A stretch of 64,000 nt of DNA from assembly GCA_910577685.1 (NCBI GenBank), contig CAJTOH010000017.1:1-64000 (forward strand), read 5' to 3'. Shown one piece after another: positions 35,128 through 44,600 of the stretch. Source of the stretch: an uncultured Dorea sp. Its GTDB lineage: Bacteria; Bacillota; Clostridia; Lachnospirales; Lachnospiraceae. Position 1 is the first letter of the stretch. Each line of letters starts with the position of its first letter. A model generated the notes under the pieces. It searched no databases, was not told where the DNA came from, and saw only the letters and a list, made by a program, of their open reading frames with translations. The position numbers and the translations under genes were made by a program.

Positions 35128-36504
35128 TTATAGCATTTCCTCAAATGCAATTCTCCTGACCCCAAATTGTTCTGCCAAGCTGTCCGTACCAGCGTCAAAC
35201 CCTGATTTAGAGAAAACAAAGTAATATTTTTCCGGACAGGCGAATAATTTCCCCCGCTCCAAAAGCGTCTGCATAACGCACGCATCCACTTTCCCATTCC
35301 TCCACTTGCACTCTCCAAATAGCATCTTATCTTCCCCCAACGCGACGATATCGATCTCCTCTTCACGCTTCTTTGCGGCGTTCGTCCCCCACCATCTGCC
35401 CAGTTTCCCGAAGAAAAACGGCAATGACTGATAGACGTCCGGACGATACAAGTATTGCCGGCAGATATCCTCGAAAATATTTCCCATAAAAGAATTGATC
35501 TGAGGCTTTATATACTCCGTATACAAGAATTCTCCCGTCCCCATGGCAATCGCCGTAGTGTTGGGACGTACAAAACGATACCAGAACAGAAACATACTGT
35601 CCTGAAGATGGTAGATTGTCTTTCGGCTACTTTCCTTTTCCGTAACCGGGCGTTCCTTTTCCACAATCCCAATCTGTATCAAAGACGTCATAAAATTACT
35701 GCATGCGCTGCTCTCAAGTCCGGTTTTTACCGAAATCTCATTCAGTTTGCTTGCGCCCCCTGCAATGGCTGCAATGACCGAGTGATAAGAAGCCGGCTCT
35801 CTCATTTCCTGTTTTAACAGGTTGACCGGCTCTTCAAACAGCGTCCCGTTATCGTCAAAAAACAATGATATCAAGTTCTCGTCCACCGACATGTGATTCC
35901 CGATTCTGGAAAGATACTCCGGCACGCCTCCCGTCACTCCATAAAGTATCGCCTGTTCTTCCGGCGCAAACCCGCCGAGCATTTCTCTGGCTTCAAAGAA
36001 AGTAAAGGGTCGGATCCTGAACTGCGCCGTCCTTCTGCCATAGAGAGGACTCTTATAACCAAGCACCTGATTCTCCATAAAGCTCATAGAAGAACCGCAC
36101 AGAATCAGAAACAGACGGCTGTCCTTCCAGCAGGAATCGATATGCTTCTGGATCACAGATGATATTCCAGGGTAGGACGCCGCCAGATAAGGATACTCGT
36201 CAATGGCAAATATCAGCCGTTCCTTCTTAGAAATCCTGTCAATATCCTGAAAAAGAGTTTCAAAATCACCGTAGACCGCATCGATTCCACGCCATCTCAT
36301 GACCGCATGAGACAGCCCGTCAAGATTCTCTTTCATCGTCCCTTCGATCGAAATATAAGAAATTGCCTGCTTGTTTTTGATAAACTCCGCAATTAGCGTC
36401 GTCTTCCCTACCCGTCTGCGCCCGTAGAGTACGGCGAATTGAAAATCGCTACCCGCGTACATGCTTTCCAGCTTCTTCAGCTCTTTTTTTCTTCCTGCAA
36501 ACAT
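35128..36504 (-). CDS. P-loop ATPase with C-terminal DUF234 nuclease-like domain
   Basis: 458 residues; ATG with AAGGGGTGAG upstream. N-terminal archaeal-type STAND ATPase: P-loop YGRRRVGKTT (27-36), Walker B LIFAIDEYPYLAA (~98-110), then a winged helix (~205-290). The DUF234 end (from ~330) carries PD-(D/E)XK-like residues EEEIDIVAL and FGECKW, so unlike the ATPase at 4828 the E-x-K is intact. The family is common in archaea and anaerobes and behaves like a mobile gene; its function is unproven. It follows a 50-bp perfect palindrome and lies between two ABC/two-component modules. Confidence 0.88.
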   Translation of the reverse strand: MFAGRKKELKKLESMYAGSDFQFAVLYGRRRVGKTTLIAEFIKNKQAISYISIEGTMKENLDGLSHAVMRWRGIDAVYGDFETLFQDIDRISKKERLIFAIDEYPYLAASYPGISSVIQKHIDSCWKDSRLFLILCGSSMSFMENQVLGYKSPLYGRRTAQFRIRPFTFFEAREMLGGFAPEEQAILYGVTGGVPEYLSRIGNHMSVDENLISLFFDDNGTLFEEPVNLLKQEMREPASYHSVIAAIAGGASKLNEISVKTGLESSACSNFMTSLIQIGIVEKERPVTEKESSRKTIYHLQDSMFLFWYRFVRPNTTAIAMGTGEFLYTEYIKPQINSFMGNIFEDICRQYLYRPDVYQSLPFFFGKLGRWWGTNAAKKREEEIDIVALGEDKMLFGECKWRNGKVDACVMQTLLERGKLFACPEKYYFVFSKSGFDAGTDSLAEQFGVRRIAFEEML

Positions 36505-36523
36505 TTTCTCACCCCTTCACAAC

Positions 36524-36573
36524 TACTAAATGCAGAATTACTAAGTGTACACTTAGTAATTCTGCATTTAGTA
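36524..36573. repeat. 50-bp perfect palindrome upstream of the DUF234 ATPase gene
   Basis: TACTAAATGCAGAATTACTA followed by AGTGT, then the exact reverse complement, with no central spacer. On the minus strand an extended -10 (TGATATACT; hexamer 36570-36575) overlaps its edge, and it ends about 20 nt before the ATPase start codon. It can be a DNA operator or cruciform, or a 5'-leader hairpin directly before the ribosome site. It is not a typical terminator because no T-tract follows. Confidence 0.9.
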
Positions 36574-36624
36574 TATCACATTTAAGGTAATTAATACATA
36601 TAAATTGAAATTATCTGCTAAAAA

Positions 36625-37395
36625 TTATTTCCGCTCTCTTCTTCCAAAACAAATCACCGCTGCGGCAAGGCAGATTCCGGTGAATCCCGCTGCAATTGGA
36701 ATCCACGGAACGAGATCCATATTTCTCTCCGTAAGATTCGCCGCCAATTCCCCGTACTTCGCCGTAATGACGTAAAAAGGATAGTCCATCGGATAGACAA
36801 ACCATATTTTTGTATTAATCATCAGGACTGACGGAACAATAGACGCCAGTCCGATTCCAACTGAAAATAAAGGCGTATGGATGCATACGGACAGCATCCA
36901 GAAAAACGCAGTCATGGGAACGGCCGAAATGAATATCGCCCCTGCCTGCCCTAACACAAAGAGCGGCGGCAGCAAAAAATCATACCCCTGAGTCTGTGAA
37001 GCAACAGAGGCGCTGACATAATACATTCCTGTCATCAATGCAAGCTGGACTGCCGCCAGAATCAATAGAACAATATATTTTGCCAGACATAACTTCCCTG
37101 CGCCCACCGGTAACGCCAGCATCCTAAGGATACCGCGTCCGCTCCTCTCCGTCTGGGCAATCAGCGTCGTACACACCACCATGCTCGCCGGAAACATGAA
37201 CCATGCCATTCCCATGAACCCCTGAATGAGAAAATTATGCTCCGGGGAAATGCCTTCCGCCTCCATCCCGAAATTCAGATGAGCGTTTAAAATGGACGGA
37301 ATCCAGAGTATCAATGCTGCAGCCCACAGAATCAATACGATTTTAGACCGGCGCAGCTTCTTCCATTCCGCGCCTAACAATATTGGAAAACTCAT
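36625..37395 (-). CDS. Lantibiotic-immunity-type ABC permease (LanG-like)
   Basis: 256 residues with six membrane helices. The N-terminus LLGAEWKKLRRSKIVLILWA is typical of the MutG/NisG/SpaG permease family. Its start overlaps the stop of the preceding permease gene (ATGA), so the two are translationally coupled. With the ATPase and the LanE-like permease upstream it would form a LanFEG-type exporter that expels lantibiotics from the membrane. Last gene of the operon. Confidence 0.85.
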   Translation of the reverse strand: MSFPILLGAEWKKLRRSKIVLILWAAALILWIPSILNAHLNFGMEAEGISPEHNFLIQGFMGMAWFMFPASMVVCTTLIAQTERSGRGILRMLALPVGAGKLCLAKYIVLLILAAVQLALMTGMYYVSASVASQTQGYDFLLPPLFVLGQAGAIFISAVPMTAFFWMLSVCIHTPLFSVGIGLASIVPSVLMINTKIWFVYPMDYPFYVITAKYGELAANLTERNMDLVPWIPIAAGFTGICLAAAVICFGRRERK

Positions 37396-38162
37396 GCCAA
37401 AGACCTCCTAACCTTCAAAAATATTATTTCCGCCGCAAAGACCAACAGGATCTCCACCGCCGCAGCGGCCAGACTGCTTAAAGACGCCACGGCTTTCCCT
37501 CCTTCTAATATCCGGAACGGCAGGGCAAAGGGAAAGATTGATAACACAAAATTTTTCATCGGTATCATCGTCGCCATGAATATACATACGACGTCGATTC
37601 CGAGACAAATCCACATATTCCTGCATGCCGAAGCAAACAGAAGCGATACGGCGGCGGCAGGGAGAAGCATGCAGAAGAAATATCCGAAATTCTGAAACAA
37701 ATCCTTCACGAATTCCATGTACGGGGCTTTAAAAGAATCTGCATAAAATTTTACATACGCGCCGTTTTCCCCGCCGAACCAACGAAGGGTACAAAATGTC
37801 AAAGACAGCGCCTCTATTATCAAGACCGACATACACATGACCGACAGGAGGAGGGTTTTCTTAAAGAATACCTCCTCTTCCCTGACAGGCAGAGTTATAA
37901 TGCGCCGGATGGCGTTATCTGCATATTCCGTATGGTACATCATACAGGCGATAGTTGTAACCAGAAGCATGTTCAGCATTGCCATCATCTGCCAATCCGC
38001 CTCAAGAATGATCTGAAGCGGAGGCCTTGAAATGTCCGCATACCGTTCCCAACGGACTGCCAGCTCCAGGACGGGAACCAGCGCCGCTAAAATTCCTCCC
38101 GCGAGACATCCCGGAAGGATTCCCGTCCTTCTTATCTTCTTATACTCCGATATATTATTCAT
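37392..38162 (-). CDS. Lantibiotic-immunity-type ABC permease (LanE-like)
   Basis: 256 residues, six membrane helices; starts within the ATPase stop (overlap 38159-38162). The N-terminus NNISEYKKIRRTGILPGCLAGGILAALVPVLELAVRW resembles MutE/EpiE/NisE family permeases, more divergent than its partner. Together with the following LanG-like gene it supplies the membrane domains for the ATPase. No lantibiotic precursor, LanM or LanBC gene is in the window, so self-immunity is not indicated. Confidence 0.82.
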   Translation of the reverse strand: MNNISEYKKIRRTGILPGCLAGGILAALVPVLELAVRWERYADISRPPLQIILEADWQMMAMLNMLLVTTIACMMYHTEYADNAIRRIITLPVREEEVFFKKTLLLSVMCMSVLIIEALSLTFCTLRWFGGENGAYVKFYADSFKAPYMEFVKDLFQNFGYFFCMLLPAAAVSLLFASACRNMWICLGIDVVCIFMATMIPMKNFVLSIFPFALPFRILEGGKAVASLSSLAAAAVEILLVFAAEIIFLKVRRSLA

Positions 38163-38914
38163 TGCACGCCGCCCCTTTGCATATTATCTTCTTCAATCAT
38201 TGTTAGAAATGTATCTTCCAGCTTGTCGGCGGGATAACCATTCTCTTCCGCCCTCTGTTTCAACTCCTCAAGGGTCCCCTCAAATAAGAGCCTGCCGCGG
38301 TTTAAGATACCGACATTATCCGCCGTCAGCTCTATCTCCGTGAGGAGATGCGAAGATACCAGAACCGTGCAGTCGAACCTGTCCGGCAGCGAGCGGATCA
38401 ATGTCCGGATCTCGTGGATTCCTACCGGGTCAAGGCCGTTGGTCGGTTCGTCCAGTATTAGAATCGGCGGCCTTCCAATCAATGCGCTTGCAAGACCGAG
38501 CCTCTGCTTCATTCCCAGCGAATATTTTCCCGCCAGACGCTTCTTCCACTGGGTAAGGCCTACAAGCTTAAGTGCGTCGTCGACCGCAGACTTTGGCAGG
38601 CATAAGATTCTGCGTACGATATCCAGATTCTCCTCTCCGGTGAGATTGCCGTAGAACGCAGGCGTTTCTATGAAGGAACCGACTTCCGTTAAAATCTGGA
38701 TCCTGTCCTTCGGGTACCGCTTTCCGTCTATTACAAAATCTCCGGCCGTCGGCTTCGTAAGCCCCAGAAACATCTTCATCGTGGTGGATTTTCCTGCGCC
38801 GTTAGGGCCGAGAAATCCGTATACGGTTCCTTTCGGGATATGGAGGTTTAGATCGGATACTGCCGTAAATCCTGCGTATGTTTTCGTCAGATTGTGGGTT
38901 TCAATAATATTCAT
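38159..38914 (-). CDS. Lantibiotic-immunity-type ABC ATPase (LanF/BcrA-like)
   Basis: 251 residues. Walker A GFLGPNGAGKSTTMK (~33-47), signature YSLGMKQRLGLASALI, Walker B ILDEPTNGLDPVGIHEIR and VLVSSHLL all match BcrA/NisF ATPases. ATG with AAAGGAG upstream. First gene of the three-gene exporter. Its promoter region contains four 11-bp-phased CCTTAC repeats (38964-39002) placed where an OmpR-type regulator would activate it; the regulator gene is divergent, 173 bp away. Confidence 0.93.
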   Translation of the reverse strand: MNIIETHNLTKTYAGFTAVSDLNLHIPKGTVYGFLGPNGAGKSTTMKMFLGLTKPTAGDFVIDGKRYPKDRIQILTEVGSFIETPAFYGNLTGEENLDIVRRILCLPKSAVDDALKLVGLTQWKKRLAGKYSLGMKQRLGLASALIGRPPILILDEPTNGLDPVGIHEIRTLIRSLPDRFDCTVLVSSHLLTEIELTADNVGILNRGRLLFEGTLEELKQRAEENGYPADKLEDTFLTMIEEDNMQRGGVQ

Positions 38915-38963
38915 GTTCTACACTCCTTTGCTGTTTTGGTTCTCTTACAGTGTACACCGCAGA

Positions 38964-39002
38964 CCTTACGTCCACCTTCCCGCAACCTTACATCTGCCTT
39001 AC
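38964..39002. promoter_or_regulatory. Four direct repeats at 11-bp spacing: likely response-regulator binding site
   Basis: CCTTAC at 38964, CCTTCC at 38975, CCTTAC at 38986 and 38997; exact 11-bp period. They lie upstream of a TACACT -10 candidate for the LanF-like gene, whose -35 region is poor, as expected for an activator-dependent promoter. OmpR/PhoB proteins bind such repeats as head-to-tail dimers. Confidence 0.75.
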
Positions 39003-39087
39003 ATTTTCTGTAAATGCCTCGATTTTCAAACTTATGCATGGTATGATTGGAAATGTATATAAATCAAACACCGGAAAGGAGTTCCCC

Positions 39088-39813
39088 ATGATTCCAAATT
39101 ATTTGAAAAATAAACGGATACTGCTTGTAGACGATGAACCGGAACTGCGGGATATGGTTACTTCTATCTTATCCGAAGAAGGATTCTTGAATCTTCGGGC
39201 AGCAGGCAGCGTCCGGGACGCCGTTTGCGCCGCCCGCGAATTTCATCCTGAACTTGCAGTCCTTGACGTTATGCTTCCGGACGGGGACGGTTTTTCTTTG
39301 ATGGAACAGTTGAAAAATATTTCCGACTATCCGATCCTGTTTCTGACCGCCCGGGGTGAAGATGAAGATAAGTTTATGGGATTTGGCCTTGGCGCAGACG
39401 ATTATTTGGTGAAACCGTTTCTTCCAAAAGAGCTGGTTTTCCGTATCGCCGCAATTCTACGCAGGACTTATAAGGATGAGAATCCGCTGGTGCAGCTAAA
39501 ACATTGTGAGATTGATTTTGAACGCGCGGAGGTTCTGCGAAGAAACCAAAGCGGCGCAGGACAATGCGAACGGTTCCCCTTAACAGCCAAGGAATATGCG
39601 ATTCTTCTTGCCCTCTGCCGCAACGCAGGGCGCATCGTTACCATTGACGCGCTATGCGAAGCCGCCTGGGGAGACAATCCCTACGGATATGAAAACTCCT
39701 TGATGGCACACATACGCCGCATCAGGGAGAAGATTGAAGCCTATCCTTCTAAACCGGAATCTCTGATTACCGTAAAGGGGCTTGGGTACAAGCTGATAGT
39801 ACAAACCATATGA
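39088..39813 (+). CDS. OmpR-family response regulator (LanR-like)
   Basis: 241 residues from ATG 39088 (AAAGGAG 6 nt upstream); a longer reading from 38950 would cover the repeat array and is rejected. Receiver: acidic pocket VDDEPE (14-19), D60 in LAVLDVMLPDGDG, K in DYLVKPFLPK. Winged helix ~135-240 ending SLITVKGLGYKLIV. Its stop overlaps the kinase reading frame, so the two are coupled. Likely activates the divergent LanFEG-like exporter through the 11-bp repeats. Confidence 0.93.
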   Translation: MIPNYLKNKRILLVDDEPELRDMVTSILSEEGFLNLRAAGSVRDAVCAAREFHPELAVLDVMLPDGDGFSLMEQLKNISDYPILFLTARGEDEDKFMGFGLGADDYLVKPFLPKELVFRIAAILRRTYKDENPLVQLKHCEIDFERAEVLRRNQSGAGQCERFPLTAKEYAILLALCRNAGRIVTIDALCEAAWGDNPYGYENSLMAHIRRIREKIEAYPSKPESLITVKGLGYKLIVQTI

Positions 39814-39827
39814 CCGGAGAAATGAAC

Positions 39828-41288
39828 ATGAAAAGTATTCCAAAACTAATCCGGCGTTTTCTCGCCATTTTAATGCTGAGCATAATACTACTCTTTTTTC
39901 TGAATATCGCCGTATTGATTGCGCTTAATTTGCAGCGGACTCCCGGCGCTTCCCCGTGGACAACCGCCGCGGAAACCGGCGCCGCCCTGCAAAAAGAGGA
40001 CGGCGGGAGCGGCTATTTTCTTCCGGAGGATGCCGCCCTTTCCTTAGCCCGCGAAAATGCCTGGGGGATTCTCATTGATAATCACACTCGTCAGGTTGTC
40101 TGGCACACGGATAACATGCCCGATGAAATCCCCCTGGAATATTCCCTGGCAGATATCGCATCACTGACCCGCGGCTACCTCATGGATTATCCCGCCTTCC
40201 CCGGGGAGTCCGAGGATGGTCTGGTCGTCCTTGGCTATCCCAAAGACCGTTACTGGAAACATTTGTATCCCTGCTGGGACTATGATTTTATAGCAAATCT
40301 TCCCAAATACGCGTTGAACGTACTTCTTGTGAACGGAGGGCTTATCTTCCTCATCTATTTTGCCGCAAATTTCAAACTTCTGCGCTCCGTAAAGCCCATC
40401 GCAGAAGGGATACAAAAACTGCCCACCAAAGAACCCGTTTTCGTGAAGGAAAAGGGATTGCTGTCCGAACTGGCGGCGAATATCAACCAGACCTCAAGAA
40501 TTCTGGAATCTCAGAATTATCAGCTAAGAAAAAAGGACGGCGCCCGCGCCAACTGGATCGCCGGGGTCTCCCACGACATCCGTACGCCTCTTTCTATGGT
40601 AATGGGTTACGCCGGACAGCTTGAAGACAATCCGCGGCTTACGGAAGACGAACGCCGGAAAGTCACTGTCATCTTGCGGCAGAGTACAAGGATGCGCAAT
40701 CTGATTAACGACCTGAACCTTGCCTCCAAGCTTGAATATGAGATGCAGCCGATTCACAAGGCACAGGAAAACGCGGTTGCGATTGCGAGACAGGCCGCAG
40801 TTGACTTTATTAATATGGATGTTGACGGGAAACACCCCATCGAGTGGAATACCGAGCCGGAGTTCGCCGTCTGCCCGGTCTGTGCGGATAAAGATTTGCT
40901 GAAACGCGCGGTGTCCAACCTGATTCAGAATAGTATCAGCCATAATGCCGGCGGATGCAGCATCTATGTGTCTGTAACAGAGACAGGCAGGGAGGATACG
41001 CCGCCCCCCACGGACAGTCCGGCCGATACGGAACGAATGGGTTCGCCGCATAATTGCGTCATACGGGTGGAGGACGACGGTTCGGGTATGTCCCCGGAGG
41101 AGCTCCAACGCCTGAATGATACGCCTCATTATATGATGTGCGACGGCAGCACAAAAGAACAGCGCCATGGGCTAGGGCTTCTGATTGTGCGACAGGTTGC
41201 AGCTTCCCATGGCGGAAGTATGGCGATACGGCAAAGTATTTACGGGGGATTATGCGTGGATATCCTGCTGCCTGTATATTATGGATAA
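39828..41288 (+). CDS. Sensor histidine kinase (LanK-like)
   Basis: 486 residues from ATG 39828 (GGAG 8 nt upstream); ATGs at 39810 and 39822 are also in frame. Two helices (~8-32 and ~165-185) bound an extracytoplasmic sensor. The histidine is in GVSHDIRTPLSMVMGYAG (~240), and the ATPase has NLIQNSISHN, EDDGSGMSPEEL and HGLGLLIVRQVA. Partner of the regulator just upstream. Expected to sense a membrane-active peptide and induce the divergent exporter. Confidence 0.92.
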   Translation: MKSIPKLIRRFLAILMLSIILLFFLNIAVLIALNLQRTPGASPWTTAAETGAALQKEDGGSGYFLPEDAALSLARENAWGILIDNHTRQVVWHTDNMPDEIPLEYSLADIASLTRGYLMDYPAFPGESEDGLVVLGYPKDRYWKHLYPCWDYDFIANLPKYALNVLLVNGGLIFLIYFAANFKLLRSVKPIAEGIQKLPTKEPVFVKEKGLLSELAANINQTSRILESQNYQLRKKDGARANWIAGVSHDIRTPLSMVMGYAGQLEDNPRLTEDERRKVTVILRQSTRMRNLINDLNLASKLEYEMQPIHKAQENAVAIARQAAVDFINMDVDGKHPIEWNTEPEFAVCPVCADKDLLKRAVSNLIQNSISHNAGGCSIYVSVTETGREDTPPPTDSPADTERMGSPHNCVIRVEDDGSGMSPEELQRLNDTPHYMMCDGSTKEQRHGLGLLIVRQVAASHGGSMAIRQSIYGGLCVDILLPVYYG

Positions 41289-41364
41289 GGGAACTTTTGA
41301 TTCTGCCTGCCGGGAAGCGATCAACCGGATTAACCTTGGCGGTTATATAACTGCCGAAATGTAA
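41281..41364 (+). pseudogene. Possible C-terminal stub of an AAA-ATPase/DUF1703 gene
   Basis: 27 codons starting inside the kinase stop: KGTFDSACREAINRINLGGY then ITAEM and TAA. The pattern (FDxAxxxAIxxIxxxxY) resembles the conserved helix after the nuclease core of DUF1703-type proteins, compare AIRQIREKHYPEVF in the copy at 45671. The match is short, so this is tentative; it could be chance coding. Confidence 0.3.
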
Positions 41365-41430
41365 AGTTGTCTGTGTACAGGAAATATAAAATGTAGTATC
41401 ATAGTATCGTAAAACAAGGAGGATCAGACC

Positions 41431-41610
41431 ATGAAAAAAGACAGATTTGAAGTAATCTACTCACAAGGCACGTTGAATATAATGGAGATTTGGGTAGATA
41501 AAGTAACCGGAGTGAATTATTTATACCACCATACGGGCAGCGCCGGCGGATTATCCCCTCTGCTTGACCGCGAAGGAAAGCCTGTTATTTCTACGGTCAC
41601 CAACCCGTAG
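41431..41610 (+). CDS. Small DUF6440-like protein
   Basis: 59 residues: starts MKKDRFEVIYSQGTLNIMEI, then WVDKVTGVNYLYHHTGSAGG and a tail SPLLDREGKPVISTVTNP. AAGGAGG lies 8 nt before the ATG. The VDKxTGVNYLYHxxGxAGGLxPLLDxxGKP pattern matches, from memory, the small DUF6440 family of unknown function found in many Firmicutes. No membrane helix, no signal. It occupies the place downstream of jetC where a jetD gene would be expected, but on the opposite strand and far too small to be one. A long hairpin follows. Confidence 0.8.
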   Translation: MKKDRFEVIYSQGTLNIMEIWVDKVTGVNYLYHHTGSAGGLSPLLDREGKPVISTVTNP

Positions 41611-41626
41611 CGGCAGCCGGACAGGT

Positions 41627-41662
41627 GGGAGGCTCTAGTGTGTCAGCACACTAGAGCCTCCC
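41627..41662. terminator. Bidirectional terminator between the DUF6440-like gene and jetC
   Basis: 16-bp stem with core arms GAGGCTCTAGTGTG and CACACTAGAGCCTC and a 4-nt loop, in the gap between convergent genes. Confidence 0.8.
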
Positions 41663-41671
41663 CTTCGTCAT

Positions 41672-44600
41672 TTATTCCGTTAATTCCCCAAAATCTTTCC
41701 TCTCAAATTCCTGAATCGAAATATGCCGCTTATTGGGATTTGCATACACAAAAGTCTTATCCACATTTTCCAGATAATTCTGTATCTTGTCGTTGGTCGC
41801 GCTGATAATCGCCTGAAATCCAAGCCCTCTGATCAGTGAAATACAACTCGCCACTTTCTCCGCATCCATCTTGGAAAACGCCTCGTCCAGCACCACCAGA
41901 CGAATCGTCGGATTCCGCTTAACCCTCGCCGGGGTATTGACTTTATAAACCTGTGCGAAACTCGCCAAAAGAGCCACATACAGAGGATTCTGCCCTTCGC
42001 CGCCGGAATTCTTCTTAATCATCCTTCCAAGCCCGATTGCTATATCCCTCTGCCCCTTTATGATCTGCTGCATATCGAAAGACAGGTAAGTCCGGTAATC
42101 TGCGTATTTATCCATATTCTTCTTCGCCTCGTTAAGCTCCTCCTGAGTCGCATTCTCCGGCGGGATAAATACATTGACAAGCTCGTTTATCAGCTCGCCG
42201 TACTGGTTCTCATGCTCCATAGTAAACATATCAAGCTGGTTCTCCATGGTATCCGTCAGCTGGGAAGGATGAAGCTGCAGCGCGTCGTCCATGAACATCT
42301 TATAATACCTTCCGTCCGCCCCTTTATTCTTCGTAATCACGAACTGGTATTTATCCTTCCCGAAGTCAAGGCCGCTTATAATCCGGTTCAGCTCGTCTTT
42401 GCGCTGGTATGCCTCCCGGATAGCGCTGCGGATCTTAAAGATAAAGTCGTCCTTAAAATGCTCGACGGCAGAACGCGCCTGTTCTTTTGCCGATTCCCGG
42501 AATGACTCCAGCTCGTCGCATCTTAGATTTTCCAGCAAATCATCGTAAGGTATATTATCCCGGATGGCTGTGGAGAAGGTCCGGTTCGGGTAATTCCGCA
42601 CATAACCGCTTCGTTCCTCCACCAACTTCCGGTAAGCCTCTTCCTCTGCTTCGCGCATCGGATAGAGATCTGCAAGCCTCTGACGCTTTAGATAATCGTA
42701 ATTCACAGATTTTTTGCCGGCAAGGTATCTCTGAAATTCCTGTTCATACCTGTCTGCCTGCTCAACCGCCTCTTCTCCGTTAGACAGGTCCGCCGTCCTC
42801 TCAGACTCCGCCCGAAGTTTCACCCCGAGTTTTTGCCTCTGCTCCATAATCCCGGCCTCTGCCTGCAAAAGCTCCTCGTGAAGTTTTTCAATCTCCTTCT
42901 GGTAATTCCAGATAGTTTCCTGCACTTTGACGGCCTGCGCTTTCTTCGCATCCTGCTTCTCCTTAAGCTCCTGCTTCCGAACCTCCCACTCATCCACAGA
43001 CTCGCTCTTTAGCTTCCGCATCTTCTCTTCAATCTGGTTCTTCTGCCGTACTTTCCCCGGAATCTCCCGGATATCCCCAAGCCACCCCAGATAATCCCCG
43101 ACCGGCTGGTTTAACCGCTCCAACTGCATCGTACGGCGGATCTCTTCCAACTGTTCCTGCAGCGGCAGCCGCTCTTCCTGCATCTTCTGGCACTGCTCTT
43201 CTAGCCGCAGGATTCTCTGACGCATGCTGACCTCGCCGATGTATGCGCATCTGGTATAATTTTCCGGCTGGATATGCTGCAGACGGAAACTATGGTACAG
43301 CACGCAGTCCGGCGTTATACCGATTCGGTTGTCCCTTAATTCCGCCACAGTCTCGCACTTCATTACATTTCCAAGGAAAAAGTTAATATACGCCTGCACG
43401 TACGGCTCTTTCGCCAGCACTTCTTCCGCTAGCGAGCCTTTCTTGGCCGGACGGGCTTCTTTCATCACCTTCTCCGTATCCAGCACAGACGCCCGGAAAA
43501 ATTTCTTCTTGTCCATCTCCTGATAAATGTCCATGGCAGCCTTCGCATACGCAGGTTCGACGATAAGCAGCAGTTTGTTATTGCCCATATAACCTTCGAC
43601 CGAATTCTGCCAGCGCTGGTCTTTCAGATCCAAAAGATCTGCAAGGATATGTACGTTGACAAATTTCCCGCAGCGCTCATGAAGGCGTTCCCGCAGCTTA
43701 AACCGCGCCTCTTCCAGTTCTTTCGGATACGCCTTCTTCCCCTGTTTCAAGGCTTTCAGCTCGTCCCTTGCCTCCCGCTCTTCCTTCTTAATCCGCCGAA
43801 GCTCAGCGTCCGCCTCCTGCCTCTGTTCCTCTAAATCTTCCTGAATGTCCCCAAGGCTTTCCATCAGCCGCTCAAGCTCTTCTTCCGAGATGTCTTCCCC
43901 CGCAAATTTATCAATATCCCACAATACCTGATTGGGCGTTATGTCCTTATCCTTCCACGCTTTCAGCCGCTCTGCCGTCTGCCGCCACCTTACTTTGCTG
44001 TTTTCCAGACGCCTAAGCGCCGTTTCCGCAGCCTCTTGCTCTGCCTCAAGCCCGGAGTAACCGCTGTTTGCAATCCGCAGGATAACCTCTTCGTATTCCC
44101 CTTGGATCCCCTGCTGCTCTTCCTCAAGTCCGGCTTTCTGCCTCTCCCCGGCGTCAATCTCTTCCCGTCGGCTCTCGATCTTGTCCCGACATTCCTGCAC
44201 CTGCGCGGCAAGCCTCAGCATTTCCAGACGGTCGATCTGGTAAGCGCACATCTTCGAGGCCTCGCGTTTACCGTCGTAGTACTGATAATGCTCCCGGATT
44301 TGTGTAAGCCGCCGGATTTCCTCCACGGTTTCCTCTATCTTTCCCCGCATCCGGCCGTACTGCATGACGCTCTCCTGCAAATCTTCGATATGGATATCCT
44401 GCTCCATGCAAATGTATTCTTTCACGAATTCTTCTAATTTGATATTCATGCGGAAAGGAATCGCCCTCTTGAACAGCCTTGGAAACTTCTCCATATCCAA
44501 CCCGCCCAGATATATGTCATAAAGCTGGCGGCGGAAACGCTCGTTGCTTGTGCCGCAGTAAAACTGTTCCGGGGAAAATGTCCTCTGCAGATACTCCCGC

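Noticed and set aside
41431..41610. DUF6440-like gene as a replacement jetD
   Set aside because: 59 residues, opposite strand, own ribosome site and separated from jetC by a bidirectional terminator; no nuclease residues.
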